DNA from: Mycobacterium deserti
GTDB lineage: Bacteria; Actinomycetota; Actinomycetes; Mycobacteriales; Mycobacteriaceae
Direction of reading: 5' to 3'
Assembly (NCBI RefSeq): GCF_025345615.1
Contig: NZ_JAODWD010000007.1
Span: 124,001-188,000, forward strand
DNA: 64,000 bases
Below the pieces are notes generated by a model that worked only from the letters and a program-made list of their open reading frames with translations, did not search any database and was not told where the DNA came from. Positions 40,425 through 49,097 of the stretch are shown one piece after another (the stretch's first letter is position 1; the number at the start of each line of letters is the position of its first letter). The translations under genes and the position numbers were made by a program.

Positions 40425-42791
40425 ATGGCTGAAGCCAAGTCAGTGCCGGTGCTGTTTCTGAGCGACCCGATCGTCCTGCCCGCCATGGTGGTGCCGATCG
40501 AGCTTGACGACGCCGCGCGCGCCGCGGTGGACGCCGCGCGGGCCAGCGAGTCCGGTGAGCTGCTGATCGCCCCGCGGCTCGGGGACCGTTACCCGTCGTA
40601 CGGCGTGCTGGCCTCGATCGTGCAGGTGGGCCGCATCGCCGGGGGAAACGGAACCGCGGCGGTGGTGCGCGGCCAGAACCGTGCCCACATCGGCGCCGGC
40701 GCCAACGGGCCGGGTGCCGCGCTGTGGGTCGAGGTGACCGAGGTGGAGGAAGGCGAACCGACGGAGGAGACCAACGCTCTGGCAGCCGACTACAAGAAGC
40801 TGCTGCTCGCCGTGCTGCAGCGCCGCGAGGCGTGGCAGATCGTCGACTTCGTCAACCAGCAGACCGACCCGTCGGCGCTGGCCGATCTGGCCGGGTACGC
40901 CTCGCACCTGACCCAGGTGCAGAAGCGTCAGCTTCTGGAGACTCCTGATGTTGCGGAGCGGTTGCGCGCACTGATCGAGTGGACCACCGACCATCTCGCG
41001 GAGGTGGAGGTCAACGACAAGATCGCCGAGGACGTTCGCGAAGGCATGGAGAAGACGCAGAAGGAATTTCTGCTGCGCCAGCAACTGGCGGCGATCCGCA
41101 AGGAGCTCGGCGAGTTTCGGCCGGAGGGCGAGGAAGATCCCGAGGACTACCGGGCCCGCGTCGAAGCCGCCGACCTGCCGGACAAGGTGCGTGAATCCGC
41201 ACTGCGCGAGGTGGGCAAGCTCGAGCGCGCGAGCGACCAGAGCCCCGAGAGCGGCTGGATCCGCACCTGGCTCGACACCGTCCTGGACCTCCCGTGGAAT
41301 GTGCGCACCGAGGACTCGACCGATCTCGAGGCGGCGCGGGCGGTCCTCGACGCCGATCATCACGGGCTCGACGACGTCAAGGAGCGCATCGTCGAGTACC
41401 TGGCGGTGCGGGCGCGGCGCGCACAGCGCGGCCTGCAGGTCGTCGGCGGACGCGGGTCCGGAGCCGTCATGGTGCTGGCAGGTCCGCCCGGTGTCGGCAA
41501 GACGTCGCTGGGTGAGAGCGTGGCGCGGGCGTTGGGGCGCAAGTTCGTTCGCGTCGCACTCGGCGGCGTGCGTGACGAGGCCGAGATCCGCGGTCACCGC
41601 CGCACGTACGTCGGCGCGTTGCCGGGCCGCATCGTGCGGGCCATCGGCGAAGCGCAGTCGATGAACCCCGTCGTGCTGCTCGACGAGATCGACAAGGTCG
41701 GCTCGGATTTCCGGGGCGACCCCAGCGCAGCGCTGCTCGAGGTGCTGGACCCGGCGCAGAACCACACGTTCCGCGACCACTACCTCGACCTGGACCTCGA
41801 CCTCTCCGACGTGGTGTTCCTGGCGACGGCCAACGTCATCGAGAACATCCCATCGGCGCTGCTGGACCGCATGGAACTGGTGCAGATCGACGGCTACACC
41901 TCTGACGACAAGGTCGCCATCGCCCGCGATTTCCTGCTGCCGCGACAGCGTGAGCGCGCGGCGCTGACCGAGGACGAGGTCGTCGTCACCGAGGACGCGC
42001 TGCGCAAAATCGCGGCGGATTACACGCGCGAGCCCGGGGTGCGCAACTTCGAGCGGCTGCTGGCCAAGGCGATGCGCAAGGCCACCACGAAGCTGGCTGC
42101 ACGCACGCGAGGAGCAGACGACGATGGAGATGGCGGAGATGGCGCAACGCTGGTGATCGACGAGCCGGATCTGGTTGGCTACCTGGGCCGTCCAAGGTTC
42201 CTGCCGGAGTCGGCTGAACGCACGGCGGTGCCGGGGGTGGCGACAGGTCTCGCGGTCACCGGACTCGGTGGCGATGTGCTCTACATCGAGGCGGGCGCCA
42301 CCGACGGCGAAGCGGGCCTGCAGCTGACGGGTCAGCTGGGCGACGTCATGAAGGAATCCGCGCAGATCGCGCTGTCCTACGTGCGCTCCCACGCCCAGCA
42401 GTTGGGTGTCGATCCGCAGGCGCTCAACCGTCGCATCCACGTGCACGTGCCTGCGGGCGCCGTCCCCAAGGACGGGCCGTCGGCCGGCGTGACGATGGTG
42501 ACGGCGCTGGTGTCGATGGCCACCGGCCGCCAGGTTCGCTCGGACGTCGGCATGACCGGCGAGGTGACGCTGAACGGACGGGTGCTGCCGATCGGCGGGG
42601 TCAAGCAGAAGCTGCTGGCCGCGCAACGGGCCGGGCTGTCAACGGTGTTCATCCCGCAGCGCAACGAGGCGGACCTGGATGACGTCCCGGCCGAGGTGCT
42701 CGACGCTCTGGAGGTCAAACCGATGACCGACGTCGCGGACATCGTCGCGCAGGCTCTGGAGCCTGCGGAGTCCGTGACCGCGGCGGCCTAG
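40425..42791 (+). CDS. lon: ATP-dependent protease Lon
   Basis: 788 residues. The N-terminal substrate-binding domain opens with VPVLFLSDPIVLPAMVVPIEL. The AAA+ module has Walker A GPPGVGKTS and Walker B LLDEID, and the C-terminal protease domain has KDGPSAGVTM with the catalytic Ser and GVKQKLLAA with its Lys partner. It degrades misfolded and short-lived regulatory proteins in the cytosol. GGAGG sits 7 bases before ATG 40425. A HAIR site just upstream predicts repression by HspR and heat induction. Acidic/Asp-rich linker DDDGDGGDG near residue 565 is an addition between the AAA+ and protease domains. Confidence 0.96.
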   Translation: MAEAKSVPVLFLSDPIVLPAMVVPIELDDAARAAVDAARASESGELLIAPRLGDRYPSYGVLASIVQVGRIAGGNGTAAVVRGQNRAHIGAGANGPGAALWVEVTEVEEGEPTEETNALAADYKKLLLAVLQRREAWQIVDFVNQQTDPSALADLAGYASHLTQVQKRQLLETPDVAERLRALIEWTTDHLAEVEVNDKIAEDVREGMEKTQKEFLLRQQLAAIRKELGEFRPEGEEDPEDYRARVEAADLPDKVRESALREVGKLERASDQSPESGWIRTWLDTVLDLPWNVRTEDSTDLEAARAVLDADHHGLDDVKERIVEYLAVRARRAQRGLQVVGGRGSGAVMVLAGPPGVGKTSLGESVARALGRKFVRVALGGVRDEAEIRGHRRTYVGALPGRIVRAIGEAQSMNPVVLLDEIDKVGSDFRGDPSAALLEVLDPAQNHTFRDHYLDLDLDLSDVVFLATANVIENIPSALLDRMELVQIDGYTSDDKVAIARDFLLPRQRERAALTEDEVVVTEDALRKIAADYTREPGVRNFERLLAKAMRKATTKLAARTRGADDDGDGGDGATLVIDEPDLVGYLGRPRFLPESAERTAVPGVATGLAVTGLGGDVLYIEAGATDGEAGLQLTGQLGDVMKESAQIALSYVRSHAQQLGVDPQALNRRIHVHVPAGAVPKDGPSAGVTMVTALVSMATGRQVRSDVGMTGEVTLNGRVLPIGGVKQKLLAAQRAGLSTVFIPQRNEADLDDVPAEVLDALEVKPMTDVADIVAQALEPAESVTAAA

Positions 42792-42801
42792 CCGACACCG
42801 G

Positions 42802-42862
42802 CAACCGCCGCCGGTTGTGACGCCATGGCGACGAATCACACCACATCGCGCCATGGCGTCAC
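42802..42862. repeat. Paired inverted repeats after lon
   Basis: A short hairpin CAACCG/CGGTTG (42802-42817) is followed directly by a perfect 14-base inverted repeat: GTGACGCCATGGCG (42817-42830) and CGCCATGGCGTCAC (42849-42862), loop 18 bases. Each 14-base arm itself contains the palindrome CGCCATGGCG. No T-tract follows. Possibly the lon terminator or a short mobile or regulatory repeat. Confidence 0.7.
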
Positions 42863-42915
42863 GTAAGCGAAGTAACCGTCGCTCAACGCATGGGGTGAAT
42901 GTCTGTGCGCGGCGT

Positions 42916-42921
42916 TAGCCT
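42916..42921 (+). promoter_or_regulatory. -10 box for the TfoX-domain gene
   Basis: TAGCCT (TANNNT) ends 6 bases before ATG 42928, so a leaderless start is predicted. Confidence 0.4.
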
Positions 42922-42927
42922 TCGACC

Positions 42928-43260
42928 ATGGCCTACGACCAGGACCTTGCCGATCGCGTCCGTGAGCTGATCGCCGCCGAACGCGGCGTCGAGGAGAAGA
43001 CCATGTTCGGTGGGTTGGCATTCCTGATCAACGGCAACATGTCGGTCGCCGTCAGCGGCAAGGGCGGGTTGATGGTCAGGGTGCCGCCCGAGGAGACGCC
43101 CACCTTGTTGACCCGCGAGCATGTCACGCCGATGGTGATGGCCGGCCGCGAGACGCGCGGGTGGTTGCGGGTGTCGGCCGAGGGGGTCAAGGCCAAACGC
43201 CAGCTCCAATCGTGGGTGGGCCGCGGCGTCGACTACGCCAAGCGTTTGCCTCCGAAATAG
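42928..43260 (+). CDS. TfoX N-terminal domain protein
   Basis: 110 residues. The segment VEEKTMFGGLAFLINGNMSV is the signature of the TfoX/Sxy N-terminal domain, a small alpha+beta fold. The competence-type C-terminal domain is absent. In actinobacteria these single-domain proteins have no established function. The next gene starts 19 bases downstream and may be co-transcribed. Confidence 0.82.
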   Translation: MAYDQDLADRVRELIAAERGVEEKTMFGGLAFLINGNMSVAVSGKGGLMVRVPPEETPTLLTREHVTPMVMAGRETRGWLRVSAEGVKAKRQLQSWVGRGVDYAKRLPPK

Positions 43261-43279
43261 CAGGGGTACGCCCACCGGA

Positions 43280-43924
43280 GTGGACACGGCGGCGCGCAAG
43301 AAGGTGGATGACCTGCTCGAACAGGCGGGCGTCAGCTACGCCGAGGAAGCCGGTATCCGGCTTGCGGATACGCCGAAGCCGCTGTTTCAGTTGTTGACCT
43401 TCTGCATGCTGGCGAGCAAGCCGATCGATGCCTCGATCGCGGTGGCCGCCGCGCGAGAGTTGTTCTCCGCGGGCATGCGCACACCGGATGCGGTGCGCAA
43501 CGCGGCTCGCACCGACATGATCCGCGCATTCGGCCGGGCGCATTACGTCCGGTACGACGAGAGCTCGGCGACCCGGCTCGTCGACATCGCGCAAGCCGTC
43601 AGCGACTCCTACGACGGGGACCTTCGCAAACTCGCCGAGTCCAGCGGACACGACATCACTGCCGCGACGCGTCTGCTCAAACAGTTCACGGGGATCGGCG
43701 ACACCGGAGCCGCGATCTTCTTGCGAGAGGTGCAGGACACCTGGACGTGGGTGCGGCCGTACTTCGACACCCGGGCGATGACGGGCGCGCGCGCGATGGG
43801 GCTGCCCGCCGACGTCGAAGCGCTGTCCGAACTCGCGCCGCGACGCAACGCCAACCTGGCGGCAGCTTTGGTGCGGGTGTCGCTCGACGACGGCCTGCGC
43901 GAGAAGCTGTCGTCGGCGCAATGA
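43280..43924 (+). CDS. HhH-GPD-like (endonuclease III-related) protein
   Basis: 214 residues from a GTG. An all-helical protein whose LLKQFTGIGDTGAAIFLREVQD is a helix-hairpin-helix motif. The surrounding pattern resembles the HhH-GPD DNA glycosylase/endonuclease III family. The FeS cluster cysteines of Nth are absent, and the catalytic Lys/Asp positions are not clear. A DNA-binding or repair role is plausible but unproven. Coupled by ATGA to the DUF72 gene. Confidence 0.6.
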   Translation: MDTAARKKVDDLLEQAGVSYAEEAGIRLADTPKPLFQLLTFCMLASKPIDASIAVAAARELFSAGMRTPDAVRNAARTDMIRAFGRAHYVRYDESSATRLVDIAQAVSDSYDGDLRKLAESSGHDITAATRLLKQFTGIGDTGAAIFLREVQDTWTWVRPYFDTRAMTGARAMGLPADVEALSELAPRRNANLAAALVRVSLDDGLREKLSSAQ

Positions 43925-44643
43925 TCCGCATCGGCACCTCCGGCTGGTCCTACGACCACTGGGACGGCGTGCTGTATCCGCCGAAGACGCCGGTGGCCAA
44001 ACGGCTGGCTCGCTACGTCGAGAACTACGACACCGTCGAGCTGAACGCCAGCTTCTACCGCTGGCCCAAGGATGCGACGTTCGCCGGCTGGCGCGAACGT
44101 CTGCCCGAGGGCTTCACCATGACCGTGAAGGCGCACCGTGGTCTGACGCACTACCGGCGGTTGCGGTCACCGGAACCGTGGATCGAGCGGTTCGAGCGCT
44201 GCTGGACCGCACTGGGCGACCGGCGTGAGGCGCTGCTGGTACAGCTGCATCCGGCGATCGAGCGCGACGACGCGCTGCTGGAGCACTTCTTGACATGCAT
44301 GCCCGACTGGATTCCGGTGGCGATGGAGCTGCGGCACCCATCGTGGGACGACCCGGCCGTCTACACGCTGCTGGAACGGAACAACGCCGCATACGTCGTG
44401 ATGAGCGGCGCGGGTCTGCGCTGCGTGCCGAAGGCGACGAGCTCGCTGGTCTACGTTCGGCTGCACGGGCCGCCGCAGGACTCGTTGTACGCAGGTTCCT
44501 ATCCCGACGACGAACTCAAGCAGTGGGCTGACCGGATCGCCGGATGGGACCGGGAGGGCCACCGGGTGCTGGTGTATTTCAACAACGACCTCGGCGGGCA
44601 CGCGATCCGCAATTCGCGCCGGCTCAAGGAGCTGTTGGCTTAG
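43921..44643 (+). CDS. DUF72 family protein
   Basis: 240 residues. The N-terminus IRIGTSGWSYDHWDGVLYP and the segments YDTVELNASFYRWP and VYFNNDLGGHAIRNSRRL are the family hallmarks, a TIM-barrel fold of unknown catalytic role (YecE-like). It overlaps the HhH-type gene by four bases, so the two are translated together, which hints at a nucleic-acid-related function for both. The start is ATG 43921. Confidence 0.88.
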   Translation: MIRIGTSGWSYDHWDGVLYPPKTPVAKRLARYVENYDTVELNASFYRWPKDATFAGWRERLPEGFTMTVKAHRGLTHYRRLRSPEPWIERFERCWTALGDRREALLVQLHPAIERDDALLEHFLTCMPDWIPVAMELRHPSWDDPAVYTLLERNNAAYVVMSGAGLRCVPKATSSLVYVRLHGPPQDSLYAGSYPDDELKQWADRIAGWDREGHRVLVYFNNDLGGHAIRNSRRLKELLA

Positions 44644-44702
44644 GTCATTCGCCCACCCCCGCTGACGTCGGCGATGTGCGTTCCGGCACGCTAGGGAACG
44701 AA

Positions 44703-45284
44703 ATGCGTGCCATCTGTCTGATCGCGGCTCTCGCGCTCGCTCTTGTCGGCTGCTCGGGTGAGCGGATCGTCAACACCGACGAGCCGCGACCCACACTCTC
44801 CCCCACCCCGACGACACCCCTGCCGCCTCCCCCGCCCCCCAGGCACCTCGTCAACGCGTTCAACTACGTCGCCTATCCCGCAGGGCAGGCGGTCTACTAC
44901 TTCACCACCCCGAGCGGGCGATGGTCCTGCGCGATCGTCCCGCGCGTCAAGGCCGGCTGCCAGTCAGCGGACTTCCCGTCGGCCATGGGCATCACCGGCG
45001 AACCCGATTTCGTGCTCGACCCCCTCGGCCAGGAGGCGACGCCGAACGCGGTGATCGTCGAGCGCGACGCCGACCCACGCTTCGTCGCGATGGAGCAACC
45101 CGAGTTCTCGCTCGATACCGCCAACGTGCTGGACTTCAACAAGATCCTCGCCGCGGCCGGCTTCCGGTGCAATGTGCAGGAGTCCGGAGTTTCGTGCATG
45201 AGCGAAGCCACCGGCAAGGGATTCGCTTTCTCCGCAGAGGGATTCCTGCCTCAGTACACCGAAGTCCCCGCCGGGGCGCCATAG
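44703..45284 (+). CDS. Secreted lipoprotein of unknown function
   Basis: 193 residues. A short hydrophobic signal ends in the lipobox LVGC, followed by a Pro/Thr-rich linker (~25-48) and a globular domain with paired cysteines (WSCAIV, KAGCQ, FRCNV, VSCMS), which probably form two disulfides. AGGGAACG precedes the ATG. Similar Pro/Thr-linked lipoproteins are common on mycobacterial surfaces; no function assigned. Confidence 0.8.
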   Translation: MRAICLIAALALALVGCSGERIVNTDEPRPTLSPTPTTPLPPPPPPRHLVNAFNYVAYPAGQAVYYFTTPSGRWSCAIVPRVKAGCQSADFPSAMGITGEPDFVLDPLGQEATPNAVIVERDADPRFVAMEQPEFSLDTANVLDFNKILAAAGFRCNVQESGVSCMSEATGKGFAFSAEGFLPQYTEVPAGAP

Positions 45285-45327
45285 GGCCCACATCGGAAGG
45301 CGGCGGAGATGTAACTCGAAGCGGGAC

Positions 45328-46797
45328 CTACACCAGCGTCGCAGTCCCGTCGTCGTTGACCTGCACCTTGGCGCCCGCGATGTCCTCGCGCACCGTGGTT
45401 TCGGCCTCGGTGGCGTCGGTGATCACCGCAAGCACACGGGCGTCCTCCTGTGTGCGCACCGCGAGGAACGCCTTCTCCGGTTCGCCCGTCCGACTGACGG
45501 GCGTCGTCCACGCCTCGACCGTGCCGACCCCTGTCCACTCGGTGATGGCCGTTCTCGTCGGCTCACGGTCGACATCCTGTTGTGCGTCTTCCCAACGGAA
45601 TTCGTGCGCGGGCGGCTCGGTGCCGTACACCCCGAAACTGTGCTTGGTGAGGTATCCCCCATTGGCCGTGATGAAGCCGCGCTTACCCGGGTTGGCAGCC
45701 AGTTGCTCGGCCATGGTCGCAATGGAGTGGGTGACGTAGTTGTTCCACGGCCCGCCGGCGAATGTCAGCCCGCCGGTGACGGTCAGCGGCCGCTGCGGGT
45801 CACCCAGGGGCAGGCCCAGTTCGTTGGCGGCCACCTGCACCGCCGACGGGAAGCACGAGTACACGTCGATCAAATCCATGTCGTCGACGCTCGTCTCGGC
45901 CAACTCCAGTGCCCGCCTACCGGCAATCCTGATCGCCGGCGACTGGTGGAACTCCGCGCGTTCTCCGATGGTGTAGGTGTCGTGCGAATCCGACCCCGCA
46001 TACGGGAAGACCCAACGCTCCGAGGGGATCTGGAGGTAAGTTGCTCGATCGACCGACATGAGCACCAGGGCGGCCCCCTGATCGACCATGTTGTTGGAGT
46101 TCATCAGCTTGGTGTACGGCCAGCTGACCATCCGGTTGCTCGGTCCCGGTTGCCAGATCTCTTCGGCCGACACCGGTTCCCGGTTCCAGGCATGCGGATT
46201 CGTCGCAGCGATCGCACTGAATTGTGACCACAGTTCGCCGATGTGGCGGCGGTGCTCGTCGGGGGTTCTCCCGGCCGCTATCCGCAGCGCCTGCTCGAAC
46301 ATCGGGTACACGTAGGCCGGCCGGTCCAGATGGATGCGGAGGTCTTCCGGCCCGGCCAACACCATCACCTCGTCCGAACCCTCCGCCAGTGGCACGGATT
46401 CGTCCTGGCTGGTCCACTGTGCCCTCTTGCCTGCGGCGCGCAATTTGGTTCGGGAGCGCCATGTTTCGGCCCCGGCGATCAGGACGACGCCGGCACGACC
46501 CGCCTGAATATCGAGGCAGGCCTGGTTGACCAATGACTGCGGGACGTTGCCGCCGATGCCCGTGTACCGGGTGGTGGCGTCCTGGGCGCCGACGCTTTGC
46601 GCAAGCAGTCGCCCGGGGTCGCGATAGCGCCACGAGAGGAGGTTCACCACACGAACCGAGTCGACGGCCTCGAGCACGCGCGGGTCGGCGGCGGCACGAG
46701 CCGCGGCGACCATCAGATCGACGGGCTCCGTCTGCGGATTCTCGTCGCGCTGGTTGAACTGGCCGTAGCCGACCAGCACGGGCATTCTGGGGTCCAT
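45328..46797 (-). CDS. Thiolase-superfamily acetyl-CoA acetyltransferase-like protein (Rv1867-like)
   Basis: 489 residues. It has the thiolase/SCP2-type core with VNQACLDIQAGRAGVVLIAGAE, DLIDVYSCFPSAVQ and TFAGGPWNNYVTHSI. The usual catalytic Cys neighbourhood (..CASG/SS..) reads as VNQACLDI, with a Cys available. About 100 C-terminal residues form an OB-like beta domain (VGTVEAWTTPVSRTGEPEKA). It may cleave or form beta-ketoacyl-CoA. ATG 46797 is preceded by AAGGAAGG at 5 bases and overlaps the CoA-transferase stop, so the genes are coupled. Confidence 0.82.
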   Translation of the reverse strand: MDPRMPVLVGYGQFNQRDENPQTEPVDLMVAAARAAADPRVLEAVDSVRVVNLLSWRYRDPGRLLAQSVGAQDATTRYTGIGGNVPQSLVNQACLDIQAGRAGVVLIAGAETWRSRTKLRAAGKRAQWTSQDESVPLAEGSDEVMVLAGPEDLRIHLDRPAYVYPMFEQALRIAAGRTPDEHRRHIGELWSQFSAIAATNPHAWNREPVSAEEIWQPGPSNRMVSWPYTKLMNSNNMVDQGAALVLMSVDRATYLQIPSERWVFPYAGSDSHDTYTIGERAEFHQSPAIRIAGRRALELAETSVDDMDLIDVYSCFPSAVQVAANELGLPLGDPQRPLTVTGGLTFAGGPWNNYVTHSIATMAEQLAANPGKRGFITANGGYLTKHSFGVYGTEPPAHEFRWEDAQQDVDREPTRTAITEWTGVGTVEAWTTPVSRTGEPEKAFLAVRTQEDARVLAVITDATEAETTVREDIAGAKVQVNDDGTATLV

Positions 46798-49097
46798 CAC
46801 TGCCTTCCTTGACTGAACAACACACCCTCGGCGATCAACCGGTCGACGTCCTCGGTGGTCATGGCGAGCACCTTCTGGCAGATTTCCCGGGTGTGTTCGC
46901 CCGGCATCGGCGCAGGCCGGAACTCCGCGGGCGGGATGCGGGTGTACGGCGCCGGGCCGGTTTCGCTGGGCATCGGAGCCTCGAACAGGGGGTGCGCCAT
47001 ATCGCGGTACAGATTGCGGTGTCGCACCGCAGGATCGGTCAGCACGTCAACGGCGCGATACATGGGTGCGGCAGCGATTCCCGCTTCCTGCAACGCCTCT
47101 GCCACCGCCACCTTGTCCCGCGTGCCTGTCCACCGCCCGACGTCGATACCGCCGGTGAGCTCGGCCAGCGCGGCCGCCTCGTCATCGGAGCGCACCGACA
47201 CCACGCACCACTCGTCTTCACCATCGCACGGGTACACGGTGTGGGTAGCGGCGTCGTCGGTCAGCGGCAGGCCTGTGGTGCGGGCGGCGTCGCACACGTA
47301 CGACGTCGCCAGTTGGTTGACCGCGACTTCGGCCTGGGAGACATGCACGTGTGCGCCCGTTCCAACCCGGTCGCGGTGAATCAGGGCCGCCAGGGCGCCG
47401 ATCGCGGTGAGCCGCGCCGAGACATGATCAGGGAAGACCGTCGTCGCATCGTAGAAACCGCCGTCGCCGGAGGTCCACAGCGACGTGACGCCCGTCGTCG
47501 CGCGCACCAGCGGCCCGTATCCCATCCGGCCACTCCACGGCCCGCCGGCCCCGAACGCACTGCTCTCCGCCAGCACGATCCGCGGATTGAGCGAGTGCAG
47601 CCGCTCGTACGAAAAGCCCAGCGAATCAAGCGTTCCCGGCTTGAAGTTGGCGAACACGGCGTCGGCGCCGGCCACCAGTGTGGCGAATAGCGCGGCACCC
47701 TCCGGATGACGCAGGTCCAGCCCGAGGCTGTACTCGTTTCTGTGCGTCAACGCCCACGATCTGCTCATCGTCAGGCCGGGCGGCGTCTGGCGGAGCCCGT
47801 CGGGATAGGCGGCACTTTCGATCTTGATGACCTCGGCGCCCAGATCGGCGAACAGCCTGCCCAGCTCACCCCCGGCCACGATGACGCCGAGGTCGAGTAT
47901 GCGCAGGCCCTCGAACGGCCGCCGCACGGTGGCTGTGGCTGCGGCTTCGGCGTGCAAAGACGAACTGCGCCAGGCAGGTTCGTCCATGCCACGCGCCGGC
48001 GGTGGCACGAAACCGAGGTGCTCACCGTCGACGACGAACGGCCCGGCCGGAACGGTCAGCGAGGCCCCGGGGGCGATCTCGGCTTCGGTCAAGGCACCGA
48101 CCGCGCGGAAATGGTCCGATGTCAGCGTCTCCGCAGGCGTGAGGACGGCCGCGATGGGAACGCCGCGCTGCTGTCCTTCGGTCACCAGCGCGTCCATCGA
48201 CTGGGAGGCGAACAGTGCCGCGATCGCGGCGTTGAGTTCGCGTGAGGACGCGTAGCGCGCGGCGATCGTGTTGAACTTCGGATCGGCGAACTGCGCGGGT
48301 TCGCCGAGCCAGCCGTACATCCCACGCCATTGGCGCGGCGACAGCAGGCAGATGCGTACATGCCCGTCCAAGCACTCGAAGATCGGGTAGATCTGCTGAT
48401 TGCGCGGTCGTCCTCGCGACAGTTCGGTCGCCGCTTTCACACCGACCGCGGCCTGGCCCTCTGAACCGTACGGCGGGTCGAGGCATTGCAAGACTCCCTC
48501 GAGCCGAGAGAAGTCGATGTATTCGCCTGTGCCACAACGTGACTTGTGATAGTACGCTGCCAACGCGGCCCAGGCCGCCTGCACCGCGGCGGTCGAGGAC
48601 GCCACACCGTCGGGCGGCAGAACCGGCGTTCCCGACGTCGGTCCGGTGCGAGACAGCGCCGTCGACAGTGCGTACAGCACCGGGTCGGTGGCCTGCCACG
48701 ACGCGTACGGGCCGTCCGTTCCGAAGTCGGTGACCGACAACAGCACCAGGTGGTCGAAACGCTCGGCGAGCGCCGCGCACGACGACCCGAACGCGGCAAG
48801 GGTTCCGTCGAGCCCACTGTCGATGACGATGTCCGCGGTGCGCGCCAGATCCAACAGGCGCTCGTGATGCGCGGCGTCGCGCGGATCGAGCACCGTGCAG
48901 CGCTTGTTCGCGTTCTGCATGGTGAACGCGATGCTGCGATCGGCCACGGCCGGACGCGCACGACGGGCGCTGCTGCCCTCGGGCGGCTCGATTTTCAGCA
49001 CGTCGGCGCCGAAGTCGGCGAACAACCGGCCCACACCGTCGGATCGCGCCCCGCCCATGTCCAGGACCCGCAGCGACGCGAGTAGTCCGTCGCTCAC
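46797..49097 (-). CDS. Tandem-fused CaiB/BaiF (family III) CoA-transferase (Rv1866-like)
   Basis: 766 residues from a GTG that overlaps the LLM gene's stop. Two complete family III halves are fused. The first begins LRVLDMGGARSDGVGRLFAD and has CGTGEYIDFSRLEG; the second begins LRILDLGVIVAGGELGRLFA and has VGTGAHVHVSQAE. Each half normally interlocks with another to form a two-ring dimer, so the fusion probably folds as an internal pseudo-dimer. It would move CoA between acyl groups or epimerise an alpha-methylacyl-CoA. At the usual catalytic Asp position both halves show Glu in my alignment by eye. Confidence 0.82.
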   Translation of the reverse strand: MSDGLLASLRVLDMGGARSDGVGRLFADFGADVLKIEPPEGSSARRARPAVADRSIAFTMQNANKRCTVLDPRDAAHHERLLDLARTADIVIDSGLDGTLAAFGSSCAALAERFDHLVLLSVTDFGTDGPYASWQATDPVLYALSTALSRTGPTSGTPVLPPDGVASSTAAVQAAWAALAAYYHKSRCGTGEYIDFSRLEGVLQCLDPPYGSEGQAAVGVKAATELSRGRPRNQQIYPIFECLDGHVRICLLSPRQWRGMYGWLGEPAQFADPKFNTIAARYASSRELNAAIAALFASQSMDALVTEGQQRGVPIAAVLTPAETLTSDHFRAVGALTEAEIAPGASLTVPAGPFVVDGEHLGFVPPPARGMDEPAWRSSSLHAEAAATATVRRPFEGLRILDLGVIVAGGELGRLFADLGAEVIKIESAAYPDGLRQTPPGLTMSRSWALTHRNEYSLGLDLRHPEGAALFATLVAGADAVFANFKPGTLDSLGFSYERLHSLNPRIVLAESSAFGAGGPWSGRMGYGPLVRATTGVTSLWTSGDGGFYDATTVFPDHVSARLTAIGALAALIHRDRVGTGAHVHVSQAEVAVNQLATSYVCDAARTTGLPLTDDAATHTVYPCDGEDEWCVVSVRSDDEAAALAELTGGIDVGRWTGTRDKVAVAEALQEAGIAAAPMYRAVDVLTDPAVRHRNLYRDMAHPLFEAPMPSETGPAPYTRIPPAEFRPAPMPGEHTREICQKVLAMTTEDVDRLIAEGVLFSQGRQ

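Noticed and set aside
40440..42626. A 728-codon open frame antisense to lon.
   Set aside because: Composition (His/Arg/Gln/Leu-rich, no domain) is that of an antisense shadow of a GC-rich gene; Lon on the plus strand has every expected motif.
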